Source: Tateyamaria sp.
GTDB lineage: Bacteria; Pseudomonadota; Alphaproteobacteria; Rhodobacterales; Rhodobacteraceae
DNA length: 49,600 bases
Assembly: GCA_018668195.1 (NCBI GenBank)
Contig: JABITU010000214.1
Location: 1-49,600 of the forward strand
Direction: 5' to 3'
Both the position numbers and the translations under genes were made by a program. The notes under the pieces were generated by a model. That model was given only the letters and a program-made list of their open reading frames with translations, searched no databases and was not told where the DNA came from. Positions 42,020 to 49,600 of this stretch are shown here, one piece after another (within the stretch, counting starts at the first letter, position 1; each line of letters opens with the position of its first letter).

Positions 42020-43673
42020 GATTTGAAGCCGCCTGACCCAGCCCGCAAATTGACGCATCTGTCATCGCGGTACAAAGCTCATCCAACAAATCCTGATCCC
42101 ACGTGTCCGACTGCATCAGCTTGACCGCCTTTTCACAGCCCACCCTACAGGGCGTGCATTGACCGCAACTTTCATCCTCAAAAAACCGCAGCATGTTCAG
42201 GGCCGCGTCCCGCGCCCGGTCGTTTTCTGACAAAACCACCACGGCTGCCGAGCCGATAAAACTGCCCAAGGGCTGCAAAGTATCGAAATCCAGCGGCACA
42301 TCGTTGATTGATGCAGGCAACAGGCCAGAAGACGGCCCGCCGGGCTGATAAGCCTTGAAGACGTGGCCCTCGGCCATTCCACCCGCCGCAGCGATGATGT
42401 CGGTGATGGTTGATCCGGCAGGCAATAGGTACAGGCCCGGTTTCGCAACGCGGCCCGAAACGGAATAGCTGCGCAGCCCAGTGCGCCCGTTCTTTTCAGT
42501 ACTGTTCAAAACCTGCGGCCCCTCGCGACAAATGCGTGCGATCCAATGCAGGGTTTCGACATTGTGAACCAGTGTCGGGCGATTATGAATGCCGACCTGC
42601 GCCACATAAGGTGGACGGTGCCGTGGCAGGCCCCTTTTACCTTCGATACTTTCGATCATTGCCGATTCTTCGCCGCAGATATAGGCACCAGCCCCACGCC
42701 GCAGTTCGATAAAGCCGGGTGCGACGATACCTGCCGCTTCCAAAGCATTGATTTCGCGCCGGAGGATTTCCAGCACAGCCGGGTATTCATCGCGCATGTA
42801 GATAAAAGCAGTCTCGGCATCGACCGCCCATGCAGCAATTAGCATGCCCTCCAGAAACAAATGCGGCACCCTTTCCAGATAATAACGATCCTTGAACGTG
42901 CCCGGTTCGCCCTCGTCGCCGTTCACAGCCAGATAACGCGGGCCATCATTGCCACGGACAAAGCCCCACTTGGTCCCTGATGGGAACCCAGCGCCACCCA
43001 GGCCGCGAAGTCCGCTGTCCTTGATGCGCGCCTGTACCTCTTGCCAGTCACCGCTAAGGCGTAAGGATTTCAGCGCGTCGTACCCGCCCGTTCCGCTATA
43101 GTCTTTAAAGGTCTGGTAATTTGGGATGTGTGCATGCGTATCGTCCGCCTTGATCGCGGCATGAACGGCCTCTGGCGTCGCACGATCAATATGGTTGTGC
43201 CCCAGTTCAAGCACCGGCGCGGTGTCGCAACGGCCCATGCAGGGCGCACGCAGCACGCGGACCTCGGAAGGATCCAACCCATCCTCAAGCGCAGATTGCA
43301 ATGCCTGCGCCCCTGCCAGCTCACAACTCAGCGAGTCGCAGACCCGGATTGTTAGCGCAGGTGGCGGCGTTTCACCTTCTTTGACCACATCGAAATGTGC
43401 ATAGAAGGTGGCCACTTCATAGACCTCTGCCATGCTCATACGCATTTCCTCGGCCAAGGCACGCAAATGGGCAGCAGACAGATGGCCGTATTGGTCTTGG
43501 ATAAGATGCAAAAACTCGATCAGCAAATCACGGTTGCGGGGGGTTTGCCCCAAAAGGGCACGAACGTTATCCCAAGCCTGATCTTCGAGTGCACGACCCT
43601 TGGGCCGAACCCGCCCCTTGCCCTTGCCCGACTTCCAGACACCTTTGCCCTGTTTTGCCTGATCCAGCGCCAT
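41979..43673 (-). CDS. fdsB: Fused NuoE-NuoF-type subunit, NAD-dependent formate dehydrogenase beta (FdsB-like)
   Basis: A 564-residue flavo-iron-sulfur protein. The N-terminal third is NuoE-like with a [2Fe-2S] site (C112, C117, C145, C149; wording RVCDSLSCELAGAQ and LRAPCMGRCD). The rest is NuoF-like: GLRGLGGAGFPSG and NGDEGEPGTFKDR for FMN/NADH, and ESCGQCTPCRVGC for a [4Fe-4S] cluster. This NuoE-NuoF fusion is the diaphorase subunit of soluble molybdenum/tungsten formate dehydrogenases. The start at ATG 43673 has GGGAGGG a few bases upstream; the frame is open to 43799. The catalytic alpha subunit, fdhD and the delta subunit expected beside it are not in the window, so this copy is isolated. 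Confidence 0.92.
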   Translation of the reverse strand: MALDQAKQGKGVWKSGKGKGRVRPKGRALEDQAWDNVRALLGQTPRNRDLLIEFLHLIQDQYGHLSAAHLRALAEEMRMSMAEVYEVATFYAHFDVVKEGETPPPALTIRVCDSLSCELAGAQALQSALEDGLDPSEVRVLRAPCMGRCDTAPVLELGHNHIDRATPEAVHAAIKADDTHAHIPNYQTFKDYSGTGGYDALKSLRLSGDWQEVQARIKDSGLRGLGGAGFPSGTKWGFVRGNDGPRYLAVNGDEGEPGTFKDRYYLERVPHLFLEGMLIAAWAVDAETAFIYMRDEYPAVLEILRREINALEAAGIVAPGFIELRRGAGAYICGEESAMIESIEGKRGLPRHRPPYVAQVGIHNRPTLVHNVETLHWIARICREGPQVLNSTEKNGRTGLRSYSVSGRVAKPGLYLLPAGSTITDIIAAAGGMAEGHVFKAYQPGGPSSGLLPASINDVPLDFDTLQPLGSFIGSAAVVVLSENDRARDAALNMLRFFEDESCGQCTPCRVGCEKAVKLMQSDTWDQDLLDELCTAMTDASICGLGQAASNPIRLTMQHFATEI

Positions 43674-44205
43674 CGTGCCCTCCCGCAGCATGGTTTGGCG
43701 TTGTTCTAGCAACACAGCGCCTAGCATATCAGCACAAAAGCGACGCAAGGGAACACAAACCACGCGCCAATCAGCACCGTCTTGCCGCGTATCGGTCACG
43801 CTTTGACCCCAATAGGGGGCACGTGACAGAAAAATTTCGTTGAAAAGACCTTTGTAGAACGAGGTTTTCGCTCGGCTGCAGGTCGGACAGTGCCGGACCC
43901 GCCCCCCGAGAGTGCACTTTCGTGATCTAACAAGATATTAAAAATTCGCTATTTTTGATGTGGGTGGACGGCAGCTTGGGCGTCAGGATGCACCCAATCC
44001 GGGACGGGCGCTGCACATAAAGCTTTTTTGCAAAGGTCTCGTAAACGTGACGTAAGGCTGCCCTTGAGAAGCGCGCTAGGGGGCCGCCCGCCAGATTTAT
44101 CTCTCTGATTTTTTAAGTGGCAAAATTGCTGGAGCGCTCTGTCCAATTTTCAAAATAATGTGGATAAGCTGGCGTCAAACCAAAGGCTCTGTCACACTAA
44201 CAAAC
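43674..44205. other. Intergenic region with scattered short repeats
   Basis: 532 bp between two divergent genes. It should hold their promoters, but I cannot define one. It contains repeat blocks shared with 4.4 kb (43847-43894 and 44030-44039). A minus-strand open frame at 43949-44146 is rich in Arg and Cys, matches no family I know and has no start signal. Confidence 0.45.
43847..43894. repeat. Dispersed intergenic repeat, copy B
   Basis: GACCTTTGTAGAACGAGG starts at 43847 and AGGTCGGACAGTGCC lies at 43880-43894. The second block matches 4412-4426 with one mismatch, and the first is the reverse complement of the CAAAGGTC block near 4442 and 44031. A weak but repeated non-coding pattern. 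Confidence 0.35.
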
Positions 44206-44601
44206 ATGAGATATGCATGGATCCATTTGAGCCTGTTCCTGCTGGCCTGCAAAGCTTCTGCTGATCCGATGAGCGCGGCAGAGTTTGAAGCTTATGTAAC
44301 CGGAAAAACACTGTTCTATGGTAGTGACGGAGCTGCATACGGCGCTGAAATATATCATGAAAACCGCCGCGTAACCTGGTCGTTCCTTGATGGTGACTGC
44401 AAAGAGGGGTATTGGTACGAGGATGGCGCTGATATCTGTTTTGCCTACGAAGACCGGGCAGAACCGCAATGTTGGACCTTTGAAAAGGTGGGTAATGGAT
44501 TGCGCGCAACCTTCACAAACGATTCCAGCCCGACCGAGTTATACGAGGCGCAAGACGTGGGACAAGAAATGATATGCTACGGGCCAAAAATCGGCGTTTG
44601 A
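44206..44601 (+). CDS. Small exported protein of unknown function
   Basis: A 131-residue protein with a Sec-type signal (MRYAWIHLSLFLLACKASA) followed by DPMSAAEFEAYVTGKTLFY, a motif order shared by many short periplasmic roseobacter proteins. The mature part has four cysteines (DGDCKEGYW, ADICF, QCWTF, ICYG), probably two disulfides, and many aromatics. No enzyme motif is seen. The upstream in-frame ATG at 44158 would spoil the signal peptide, so 44206 is preferred, though the Shine-Dalgarno is weak. It stands alone, converging on xseA. Confidence 0.78.
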   Translation: MRYAWIHLSLFLLACKASADPMSAAEFEAYVTGKTLFYGSDGAAYGAEIYHENRRVTWSFLDGDCKEGYWYEDGADICFAYEDRAEPQCWTFEKVGNGLRATFTNDSSPTELYEAQDVGQEMICYGPKIGV

Positions 44602-44644
44602 AGCCGTTTGGCCGACCTTTGGATGGCGACGGTAGGCACCTGTT

Positions 44645-46186
44645 TTAAAACAATGATCCTTGTTCGGGCGGTTTTGCGCTACCCTTTCGGATGCTGCCAG
44701 TGCCACCCAGCCGCAAACGACCGTCGGCAAATTCAATCTCTAACCCACTTGCCTGTGCTGCCGCAGTCTTGGTCGTGAGAATGTCTCCGCCACCGCGCAC
44801 AACAGTATAGCCACGTGCCAGTGTTGCCTTGTAACTCAGCGTTTCGCGCAGACGGTCCATGGCGCCCAAGCGTTGGCTCAAGCGTTCGATATGGCGCGTT
44901 CCGGTGGTGCCAAGCCGGGTCACAAGGGCTGTCAGACCCTCGCGCGCATGGCCGGTATCGCGCTGCATTTTACGTGGGTTCAGCCGCGTGCTGCGCGCTT
45001 CGAACCCGTCGCGTTTGGTCTGTATGGCGCGGCCCAACGCGGGGGCCAACCTTGCGCTCAACTTGTCCAGCCGGTCCCGTTCAGCGCGCATCTGTTGCAC
45101 CAGCATGACCGGACGCAAGCTGCCCGCAGCATTTGCCAGTCGCACCTTGCGCTGTTGCACCCCGCCGATCAGCGCAGGGCCAAGCCTGTCGCCAAGTATG
45201 TCCAGCTTTTGGCGCGGCCCCTCAATCAATGCGTCGGGCCGGGGCAAGGCCCGGCCAAGGTCACGCAAGCGCTGGTCGCGTCGTTGCAATCCACCACTTA
45301 GGGTGGCGGTCATGCGCGCACCTACCCCATCAAGCCACGCTATCAATTCGTGCCGCACAGGCACGGCTATTTCAGCGGCAGCCGTGGGCGTTGGTGCCCG
45401 CCTGTCGGATACAAAATCGATCAGCGTGGTGTCGGTCTCGTGACCAACCGCTGAGATCAGGGGAATTCCAGACGCAGCGGCAGCGCGGGCCACAATTTCC
45501 TCGTTGAATCCCCAAAGATCTTCGACAGACCCACCACCGCGCGCGACGATCAAAACATCCGGACGCGGGATTGCACCGCCGCGCACCAACGCATTGAAAC
45601 CAACAATGGCGCGGGCGACCTCGGGCGCGCATTTGGCGCCCTGAACAGCAACCGGCCAAATCAGCACCTTTCGGGGGAAACGATCGCGTAAACGGTGCAA
45701 AATATCCCGTATCACAGCCCCCGAGGGTGATGTCACCACCCCGATCACATCGGGCAGATAGGGCAGTGCCGCCTTGCGCGCGGGATCGAACAGGCCCTCA
45801 GCCTGCAATTGGGTCTTGCGTTTTTCCAACAAGGCCATGAGGGCACCCATGCCTGCGGGTTTGATATCTTCGATGACAATCTGGTACTTGGACTGCCCCC
45901 CAAAAGTGGTGATCCGACCAGTGGCTACGACTTCCATGCCTTCCTCAGGCTGGGTTTGTAGCCTTGCGGCAACGCCCTTCCACATGACCCCGGAAATCAC
46001 CGACCGGTCATCTTTGAGGTCAAGATAGACATGGCCCGAGCGCGGGCGACTTACGCGGCCGACTTCGCCCTTGATACGCACATGGGAGAATTCTCCCTCG
46101 ATCAGGCGCTTGATCGCACCAGAAATATCCGACACGCTGAATTCGGGGGCATTCATGCCGTCCTTGGGGTCGTCGATGAGGTCCAT
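44645..46186 (-). CDS. xseA: Exodeoxyribonuclease VII large subunit
   Basis: A 513-residue subunit of the single-strand-specific nuclease. The N-terminal OB fold (EFSVSDISGAIKRLIEGEF, RIKGEVGRVSRPRSGHVYLDLKD) binds DNA. The catalytic domain shows GVVTSPSGAVIRDILHRLRDRFP, ARGGGSVEDLWGFNEE and SAVGHETDTTLIDFVSDRRAPTPTAAAE, all hallmarks. A long coiled-coil region and a short C-terminal domain (LARGYTVVRGGGDILTTKTAA) follow. AAGGA lies about 6 nt before ATG 46186; the much longer open frame upstream is a shadow of purD. It is divergent from purD with 70 bp between starts. xseB is not adjacent. Confidence 0.96.
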   Translation of the reverse strand: MDLIDDPKDGMNAPEFSVSDISGAIKRLIEGEFSHVRIKGEVGRVSRPRSGHVYLDLKDDRSVISGVMWKGVAARLQTQPEEGMEVVATGRITTFGGQSKYQIVIEDIKPAGMGALMALLEKRKTQLQAEGLFDPARKAALPYLPDVIGVVTSPSGAVIRDILHRLRDRFPRKVLIWPVAVQGAKCAPEVARAIVGFNALVRGGAIPRPDVLIVARGGGSVEDLWGFNEEIVARAAAASGIPLISAVGHETDTTLIDFVSDRRAPTPTAAAEIAVPVRHELIAWLDGVGARMTATLSGGLQRRDQRLRDLGRALPRPDALIEGPRQKLDILGDRLGPALIGGVQQRKVRLANAAGSLRPVMLVQQMRAERDRLDKLSARLAPALGRAIQTKRDGFEARSTRLNPRKMQRDTGHAREGLTALVTRLGTTGTRHIERLSQRLGAMDRLRETLSYKATLARGYTVVRGGGDILTTKTAAAQASGLEIEFADGRLRLGGTGSIRKGSAKPPEQGSLF

Positions 46187-46256
46187 TTCGGTTCCTTGTA
46201 CCTGCGCTCGGTCCAGCTTAGAACGAGGGCGCGCAAAGGCCAAGGAGTGCTGCCCC

Positions 46257-47531
46257 ATGAACATCCTCATTCTCGGCGGCGGTGGCCGCGAACACAGCCT
46301 TGCCTGGGCAGTCCTGCAAAATCCAAAATGCGACCGATTGATCGTGGCGCCCGGCAACGCGGGCATCGCCGCTATAGCAGATTGCGCGACGCTCGACATT
46401 CTAGATGGCGGGGCGGTTGCCAGCTTTGTCGAAGAAGAGGCCATTGATTTTGTGATCATCGGGCCAGAGGCCCCACTGGCAGCGGGCGTTGCTGACCGGC
46501 TACGCGACGCCGGTGTACTCGTCTTTGGGCCAAGCAAGGCCGCGACAGAGCTGGAGGCGTCCAAGGCCTTTACCAAGCAGATTTGCGATGCAGCCAACGC
46601 CCCCACAGCCGCCTATGGCCATTTCACCGATGCGAAGGCGGCCAAGGCCTATGTTCAGGCGCAGGGCGCACCAATCGTGATCAAGGCAGATGGGCTGGCC
46701 GCTGGCAAGGGTGTGATCATAGCCGAATCGGTAGCACAGGCAGAGGCCGCCATCGATGACATGTTTGGCGGCGAATTTGGAGATGCGGGCGCAGAAGTTG
46801 TCGTCGAAGAATTCATGACTGGCGAGGAAGCCTCGTTTTTTGTGCTGTGCGATGGCACGGATGTTTTGCCCATCGGCACGGCGCAAGACCACAAGCGCGT
46901 GGGAGAGGGCGACACAGGGCCAAATACCGGTGGCATGGGGGCATACTCTCCGGCGCCGATTCTGACAGATGCAGTCGCCGAACGCGCATTGGCCGAAATC
47001 ATCCGTCCGACGGTGACCGAAATGGCGCGACGTGGCACGCCTTACCAAGGGGTGCTTTATGCTGGATTGATGATCGAGGACGGTGCCCCGCGACTGGTCG
47101 AATACAATGTCAGGTTTGGCGACCCTGAGTGTCAGGTGTTGATGATGCGGCTAGGCGCGCAAGCGCTTGATCTAATGCATGCCACAGCCGAGGCGCGGTT
47201 GGCCAATGCCCAGATTAACTGGGCGGAAGATCACGCGATGACGGTGGTCATGGCCGCCAAAGGCTATCCTGGCAGCTACGACAAGGGTGCCGAAATTAAA
47301 GGGTTGGAAGCGCTGTCTGAAACTAGCAGCGGAATGGTATTTCACGCTGGTACAGCGACGCGTGGTGAAGAAATTGTGGCGTCAGGCGGTCGCGTATTGA
47401 ATGTCACAGCGCGCGGCGCGCACTTGGCACAAGCCGCTACGCGAGCTTATGACATGATTGAGCAGATCGAGTTTCCGGGTGGTTTCTATCGCGCCGACAT
47501 CGGCTGGCGTGAATTGCACCGCGACACCTGA
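46257..47531 (+). CDS. purD: Phosphoribosylamine--glycine ligase (GAR synthetase)
   Basis: A 424-residue ATP-grasp enzyme, second step of purine synthesis. It opens MNILILGGGGREHSLAW and continues with the N-domain IGPEAPLAAGVADRLRD, the ATP-grasp KADGLAAGKGVIIAE, GEEASFFVLCDG, the Mg/ATP segment EYNVRFGDPECQ, and the C-terminal VVMAAKGYPGSYDKG and GGRVLNVTARG. Standard length. AAGGAG lies 9 nt before ATG 46257. It stands alone as a transcription unit, divergent from xseA. Confidence 0.97.
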   Translation: MNILILGGGGREHSLAWAVLQNPKCDRLIVAPGNAGIAAIADCATLDILDGGAVASFVEEEAIDFVIIGPEAPLAAGVADRLRDAGVLVFGPSKAATELEASKAFTKQICDAANAPTAAYGHFTDAKAAKAYVQAQGAPIVIKADGLAAGKGVIIAESVAQAEAAIDDMFGGEFGDAGAEVVVEEFMTGEEASFFVLCDGTDVLPIGTAQDHKRVGEGDTGPNTGGMGAYSPAPILTDAVAERALAEIIRPTVTEMARRGTPYQGVLYAGLMIEDGAPRLVEYNVRFGDPECQVLMMRLGAQALDLMHATAEARLANAQINWAEDHAMTVVMAAKGYPGSYDKGAEIKGLEALSETSSGMVFHAGTATRGEEIVASGGRVLNVTARGAHLAQAATRAYDMIEQIEFPGGFYRADIGWRELHRDT

Positions 47532-47922
47532 TCCAAAAGGCGACGATAGCGGTTCTATTCACCTTGCGCGCGCAAAATTGTGGCTCTGCCGCAAACCCCG
47601 GTATATGTCCGGCCAAAAGAAACACTGATCAGGGCGTATTGTAGCGACTGCGGAATTCTCGCTTGATGCGCAATGATCAAGACATTGGATTCCAGTATTT
47701 TTGCCTTTCAATACAGACCGCACAATTTGTACTCATAAACTGTGTCGAGGATCATATCTTCTCTGCCCGCGCGCGCAGTCTATTCTTAGAAAACGGTCAC
47801 AGGACATATTGTTACCCGTCGCAACAGTTGGCACAGGCCTGCACAGTCAAGATCTGTAAGCTGCGACGCAGCATTTTAACACTTGGTCGATGACTGCAAA
47901 AAGTACAGCGCGCCGCTTGAGA
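47532..47922. other. Intergenic region; no gene supported
   Basis: 391 bp between purD and the convergent ferredoxin gene. One plus-strand frame (47663-47893) is open but has no Shine-Dalgarno, unusual composition (many Cys, His and Ser) and no recognised family. I treat the region as non-coding and see no clear terminator hairpin. Confidence 0.5.
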
Positions 47923-48258
<336 letters not shown>

Positions 48259-48372
48259 TTATTCCTTGGTTCAAAGTGGTATTTAGCCCTCTGATGTTGA
48301 AGCCGCCAGTCCCTTTTGTAGGCAGAGCCTTTTTGGCTTGTCACACTCTACAATTGTTCTATTTTTGTTCTC

Positions 48373-48798
48373 ATGCAGATTTTGTCTCGCTCTTATTCTG
48401 ATGCCCGCCCCTGGCCGCGCCCGCCCGCGTGTTTGCGTGCTTGCGATCTGGGTTTGCCTCCGATCAATGCTCGCGTGGCCGTGGCCGGGCTGGTTATCCT
48501 GCGCCAGCGGCCAGGCACTGCCAAGGGTGTGATTTTCATAACACTCGAAGACGAAACGGGGGTGGTCAATGTTATCGTCTGGCGCAACATCTATGAAAGA
48601 TTTCGCCGAGCAGTAGTTGCGGGCCGTTTGCTGCGCGTTACGGGGCGGATGCAGCGCGCCCATGATGTGACCCATGTTTTGGCCGAACAGATCGAAGATA
48701 TCTCTCCCTTGCTCGACCAATTACTAAGCGAAGGGACTGGCCGAACCGTGGCAGCCGAAAGACGCACCAATGATATAGATGGCTACCAAACCCGATAG
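48373..48798 (+). pseudogene. OB-fold fragment resembling the C-terminus of DnaE2 (error-prone DNA polymerase)
   Basis: A 141-codon frame. From about residue 33 it matches the terminal OB domain of DnaE2-type polymerases: INARVAVAGLVILRQRPGTA, then KGVIFITLEDETGVVNVIVW, LLRVTGRMQR and VTHVLAEQIEDISPLL. A full DnaE2 has about 1,000-1,100 residues; the PHP, palm, fingers and HhH parts are all missing. The frame before residue 33 has no polymerase-like sequence and meets a TAG at 48319. I therefore read it as the remnant left after deletion of dnaE2. A free-standing OB protein remains possible, since the fragment itself is uninterrupted. No imuA or imuB lies nearby. Confidence 0.75.
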
Positions 48799-48976
48799 AG
48801 CGTTACGCGGAAAGCGCGAATGCCCCCGCGTCGCCTTATGTACAAGACTTCAACGCGATAGGTAATATGTGATGTTTCAGGTACTTCGACAAACGCTATA
48901 ATCGGCAACCAAGGCTATGCAGACCGGGGACTGCGCGTTAGGTTGCAGCCAAAAAGCCCGGAACACAGGCATAAGC

Positions 48977-49507
48977 ATGACATCCCGATCCATGATCCTC
49001 GCAATGGCTATGGCGTTTGCCCTATCAGCCTGCGCGCCCAACGCAATTGAAGCACCGGAAAACATTGATCCAATATTCTTGGCCACAGCGCCGCCGGATG
49101 CGCCCCCCGGAACATGCTGGGACAAGACCATAAGCCCCGCAGTGATTGAGACACGGACACAGAAAACCCTGCTGCGGTCAGCCCGCATCAGCGCAGATGG
49201 ACAGATTCAGGCAGCACCAATCTATAAGACAAAAACCATTCACCACGTCGTGCGTCCAAGACAAGAGGACTGGTTCCAGACACTGTGTGGAGCACAACTG
49301 ACCCCGGACTTTATCGCTTCTGTGCAACGCGCCTTACAGGCCCGAGGCCACTTTAGTGGGCCTGTTACATCTAAAATGGACAAGCGCACGCGTGTTGCCG
49401 TGCGTCGATACCAGCAGTCCAAAGGGGTCAACAGTGAGGCGCTAGCATTATCAACAGCACGCGAGCTGGGCCTGATCGCAGCTTATGGCAATCCCCTCGC
49501 AAATTAA
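48977..49507 (+). CDS. Lipoprotein with a C-terminal peptidoglycan-binding domain
   Basis: A 176-residue protein. It begins with a lipoprotein signal (MILAMAMAFALSAC, lipobox LSAC), continues with a roughly 90-residue region of no recognised family containing PPDAPPGTCWDK, and ends in a PG_binding_1-type helical domain: TPDFIASVQRALQARGHFSGPV, then DKRTRVAVRRYQQSKG. It is probably anchored in a membrane and contacts murein. ATG 48977 was chosen because the signal starts there; the frame is open to 48917 and the Shine-Dalgarno is weak. It stands alone next to a putative insertion-sequence end. Confidence 0.85.
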   Translation: MTSRSMILAMAMAFALSACAPNAIEAPENIDPIFLATAPPDAPPGTCWDKTISPAVIETRTQKTLLRSARISADGQIQAAPIYKTKTIHHVVRPRQEDWFQTLCGAQLTPDFIASVQRALQARGHFSGPVTSKMDKRTRVAVRRYQQSKGVNSEALALSTARELGLIAAYGNPLAN

Positions 49508-49537
49508 CGCTGATGGGTTCAGTTTGTCATCGCAAGA

Positions 49538-49600
49538 GGCTTTGTTGCACAAAAGGGCCTGAGATTGAGCTTCCCCTTTCCCCGGATGGACTTAGCCTAC
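49538..49600. mobile_element. Putative end of an IS5-family insertion sequence (partial)
   Basis: GGCTTTGTTGCACAAA at 49538-49553 resembles the terminal inverted repeat of IS5-family (IS903-like) elements, whose ends begin GGCTTTGTTG. The next 47 bases up to the window edge carry no gene. If right, the element continues beyond the window. The transposase and the second inverted repeat cannot be seen. Confidence 0.5.

Noticed and set aside
43949..44146. Minus-strand 65-residue frame before the small exported protein
   Set aside because: No start signal and no family match; it overlaps a repeat block and is read as non-coding.
44645..46606. A 653-residue reading of the xseA frame
   Set aside because: The first 140 residues are low-complexity Ser/Pro/Arg sequence antisense to purD. 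XseA homology and a good AAGGA begin at 46186.
47663..47893. Plus-strand 76-residue frame between purD and the ferredoxin gene
   Set aside because: No Shine-Dalgarno, odd composition and no recognisable motif.

Overview
The window reads as a chromosomal segment of an alphaproteobacterium of the Rhodobacteraceae (Roseobacter group). The case rests on gene content and order: coaBC-dut, an mreB-mreC-mreD-mrdA-rodA block, ispZ-EamA-ftsY, a PreTA/RutR/hydantoinase pyrimidine cluster, an iron-sulfur bacterial photolyase and a fused NuoE-NuoF-type formate dehydrogenase subunit. The DNA is moderately GC-rich. Genes are packed tightly, with many 1-4 nt start/stop overlaps. I found no rRNA, tRNA or CRISPR array.

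Layout. 1-4238 (+): the 3' end of coaBC, dut, a membrane-tethered E1-like (MoeB/ThiF) protein and an M3 peptidase. 4516-5855 (-): a GhrA-type dehydrogenase translationally coupled to a VOC protein. 5911-11699 (-): the rod-shape operon mreB-mreC-mreD-mrdA(PBP2)-rodA, closed by a strong intrinsic terminator. 12057-13773 (-): leuA preceded by a leucine-rich leader peptide and alternative hairpins, i.e. a leucine attenuator. 13893-16922 (+): SDR, FeS-type (6-4) photolyase and an unknown protein. 16926-19018 (-): an exported 18-unit MORN-repeat protein coupled to a second exported protein. 19290-23913 (+): nadE, gltX and a MATE transporter. 23893-28688 (-): gamma-glutamylcyclotransferase, inositol monophosphatase-like protein and a YbbA/YbbP-type ABC transporter, divergent from a TesA-like lipase at 28740. 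29641-29847 (-): a cold-shock protein with its terminator.

The most coherent pathway lies at 30137-36965. PreT and PreA (dihydropyrimidine dehydrogenase), HydA (dihydropyrimidinase) and an M20-type carbamoylase give the three steps of reductive pyrimidine breakdown. A divergent RutR-type regulator sits between them, and RutR-like palindromes lie in front of both operon arms. Downstream, a gene-poor 1.1 kb stretch holds the decayed remains of a NitT/TauT-type ABC transporter ATPase. This suggests that a dedicated uptake system was lost.

38106-49600 returns to core functions: ispZ, an EamA transporter, ftsY, an FkbM methyltransferase, an isolated formate dehydrogenase beta-type subunit, xseA, purD and a [2Fe-2S] ferredoxin. 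It also shows erosion: an OB-fold tail resembling only the C-terminus of DnaE2, and what looks like an IS5-family inverted-repeat end at the right edge. I see no obviously new defence or mobile system. The least described items are the leu attenuator lacking a U-tract, the MORN pair with its 92-residue superperiod, the membrane-anchored ThiF-like protein and the 16170-16922 unknown.
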